Source: Sphingoaurantiacus capsulatus | Lineage (GTDB): Bacteria > Pseudomonadota > Alphaproteobacteria > Sphingomonadales > Sphingomonadaceae | Direction: 5' to 3' | DNA: 64,000 bases | Assembly (NCBI RefSeq): GCF_042648405.1 | Contig: NZ_JBHRXV010000004.1 | Span: 1-64,000, forward strand | Shown: one piece after another, positions 62,570 to 64,000 of the stretch | Numbering within the stretch: position 1 is the first letter of the stretch | Layout: each line of letters begins with the position of its first letter | The notes under the pieces: generated by a model | Database searches by the model: none | What the model was told of the DNA's origin: nothing | What the model saw: the letters and a program-made list of their open reading frames with translations, nothing else | Program-made: the position numbers and the translations under genes

Positions 62570-64000
62570 TTAGCTCCGGCAGAAGACCTGGCTCGGCGGC
62601 CGGAAGGTGCATTCCGCCTGACGCCCGCCGCGGCTCAGCCGCACCACCAGCCCGCTGCCATCGGTCGCCAGCCGCTGCACATCGCCGACCGTCGCCACGC
62701 GCTGGCCGTTGAGCGCATCGATGATGTCGCCCGGCTGCAGGAAGTTAAGCCGCGCCGCCGGCGCGCGGGGGTCGACGCGCACCACCACCACGCCGCGCTC
62801 GGGCAGTCCCGCGCCGAGTTCCTGCGCGAACGCCGGCGACAGATTGCCGACCGTCACGCCCGCCAGCAGATTGTTGCCAGCCACCGTCGTCAGACTGCGC
62901 GCCGGCGTCTCGGGCGGCGCGGCAAGACGCAGCGGCACGTTGCGCGCAGCACCATCGCGCACCAAGGTCGCGGTCACCGTCTCGCCGACCGTCTGCGTCG
63001 CCATGCGGTAGCGTAGCATGCCGGGGTCGCCGACCTCCTTGCCGTCGATCGCGTAGATCACGTCACCGGCGCGCAGGCCCGCCGCCGCCGCGGGGGAACC
63101 CGCCGTCACACCAGTGACCAGCACGCCGATCGGTCGGTCGAGGCCGACGCGCGTCGCGGTATCCGGCGTCACCGGCTCGCCCTCGACGCCGATCCAGGCG
63201 CTGACCAGCTTTCCGGTCTTCGCCTGCTGCAGGAAGCTGCGCACCATGTTCGCGGGAATCGCGAAGCCGACGCCGTTCGAGCCGCCCGAGCGTGAGAAGA
63301 TCGCGGTGTTGATGCCGACGATCGAGCCGTCCATCGCGACGAGCGCGCCGCCCGAATTGCCCGGATTGATCGGCGCGTCGGTCTGCAGGAAGAATTGATA
63401 GTCGGAGATGCCGACCCCGGTGCGCGCCACCGCGGAGACGATGCCGTGCGTCACCGTCTGGCCGACGCCGAACGGATTGCCGATGGCGAGCACGACGTCG
63501 CCGACCTCGGCCCGATCCGAATCGCCGAGGCGCGCGACGGGCAAGGTCGCGCCCTTGATGTCCATCTGCAGCACCGCGAGATCGGTGCGCGGGTCGGCGA
63601 ACAGCAGCTTGGCGCTGTATTGCCGGCGGTCGGCAAGCGCGACGAGGATCTCGGTCGCGCCCTCGATGACATGGTTGTTGGTGACGACGAGGCCGCTTGC
63701 CTCGACGATCACGCCCGAGCCCAGCGACTGCTCGACGCGCGGCCGCGCCATGCGCCCCTGTCCGAAGAACAGGTCGTAGAAGGCGTTGGGCCGCTGCTGC
63801 GTCACCCGCTCGGTGTAGATGTTGACCACCGCGGGCGAGACGCGCTTCGCCACCGGCGAATAGGACATCATCAGCTGCGCCGGGTTGGCCGGCACCGCGC
63901 GCTCGGGTTGCGCCCCGGCGGCCTGCGCGGCAAGTGCCGCCGCCTGTTGCGCGGTCGCGGTCGGGCTGTGCCCGTCGATGGTGAAGGCAAGGGCAAGGCC
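62570..64000 (-). CDS. DegP/DegQ-type periplasmic serine protease (N-terminus outside window)
   Basis: Trypsin-like HtrA protease for quality control of envelope proteins; the gene runs off the right edge. In the visible part the catalytic triad is His in LVVTNNHVIEGA, Asp in DPRTDLAVLQM and Ser in INPGNSGGALVAMDG. Two PDZ domains follow (GVLVTGVTAGSPAAAAGLRA and GVVVVRVDPRAPAARLNF). The frame stays open upstream to base 64000 through an Ala-rich stretch (ALAFTIDGHSPTATAQ) that looks like the end of an export signal or linker, so an internal GTG near 63895 is not the start. Confidence 0.94.
   Translation of the reverse strand, partial: GLALAFTIDGHSPTATAQQAAALAAQAAGAQPERAVPANPAQLMMSYSPVAKRVSPAVVNIYTERVTQQRPNAFYDLFFGQGRMARPRVEQSLGSGVIVEASGLVVTNNHVIEGATEILVALADRRQYSAKLLFADPRTDLAVLQMDIKGATLPVARLGDSDRAEVGDVVLAIGNPFGVGQTVTHGIVSAVARTGVGISDYQFFLQTDAPINPGNSGGALVAMDGSIVGINTAIFSRSGGSNGVGFAIPANMVRSFLQQAKTGKLVSAWIGVEGEPVTPDTATRVGLDRPIGVLVTGVTAGSPAAAAGLRAGDVIYAIDGKEVGDPGMLRYRMATQTVGETVTATLVRDGAARNVPLRLAAPPETPARSLTTVAGNNLLAGVTVGNLSPAFAQELGAGLPERGVVVVRVDPRAPAARLNFLQPGDIIDALNGQRVATVGDVQRLATDGSGLVVRLSRGGRQAECTFRPPSQVFCRS

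Overview
The window is about 64 kb of GC-rich, tightly packed bacterial chromosome from an alphaproteobacterium, most likely a sphingomonad. The evidence is combined: mitochondrial-type chaperones (ATP12 and the CBP3 ubiquinol-cytochrome c chaperone), a LexA box of the alphaproteobacterial GTTC-N7-GTTC type, a DksA that has lost most of its zinc-finger cysteines, a complete Caulobacter-style cpa/tad pilus block, and a host-attachment-family protein. I see no phage, integrase, insertion sequence, CRISPR array, rRNA or tRNA. The content is mostly conserved chromosome, and no clearly new defence or mobile system is visible.

Layout. 0-6 kb: a multi-PAS hybrid histidine kinase, then feoAB iron uptake behind a Fur-like palindrome. 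6-12 kb: ssb with a LexA box, AMP nucleosidase, a YceD/CBP3 pair facing a BamE-like lipoprotein, and a hydrolase/FAD oxidoreductase pair. 12-20.7 kb: cpaA-cpaB-cpaC-cpaD-cpaE-cpaF-tadB-tadC, a type IVc pilus export machine without its pilin genes. 20.8-24.3 kb: small TPR and DUF465 proteins, an outer-membrane barrel with an EcfG-like stress promoter, dksA and a host-attachment protein. 24.4-31.7 kb: serS-surE-LysM/LytM lipoprotein, rimO, an M17 peptidase, a MarR-type protein and an NlpC/P60 protein. 31.7-36.3 kb (minus strand): fabD-fabG-acpP-fabF-mltG. 36.5-39.2 kb: a secreted TPR protein and rpsF-rpsR-rplI. 39.3-47.1 kb: a diguanylate cyclase, rarA, an MmcQ-type protein, a DUF429-like protein, then the overlapping run crcB-rluC-paiB-HAD-small membrane protein-ATP12. 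47.1-50.5 kb (minus): a membrane protein and a large GAF-PAS adenylate cyclase. 50.6-53.8 kb: EamA transporter, an orphan, a GST-like protein and an epoxide-hydrolase-like enzyme. 53.9-55.5 kb (minus): a Moco lipoprotein with a cytochrome b561. 55.6-62.4 kb: pccB and pccA, separated by an acyltransferase, a membrane LytTR regulator and a VOC protein, then a small Moco-fold protein. 62.6 kb to the right edge: a DegP/DegQ-type protease whose N-terminus runs off the window.

The genes serve envelope building (fatty-acid synthesis, MltG, NlpC/P60, LytM, DegP, BamE), respiration-complex assembly (CBP3, ATP12), surface attachment (Tad pilus, host-attachment protein), second-messenger signalling (hybrid kinase, GGDEF, adenylate cyclase, LytTR) and odd-chain/propionate metabolism (PccAB). 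Many neighbours overlap by 4 bases (ATGA or GTGA), which points to translational coupling.

The most distinctive non-coding signal is eight large inverted repeats in intergenic gaps. Six share a GTCATCC-type core with compensatory base changes, and two belong to a separate family. Five of the eight lie between convergent genes. Start sites were adjusted from the longest possible reading frame using ribosome-binding sites, overlaps and family length; all functions rest on reading motifs, without database searches.
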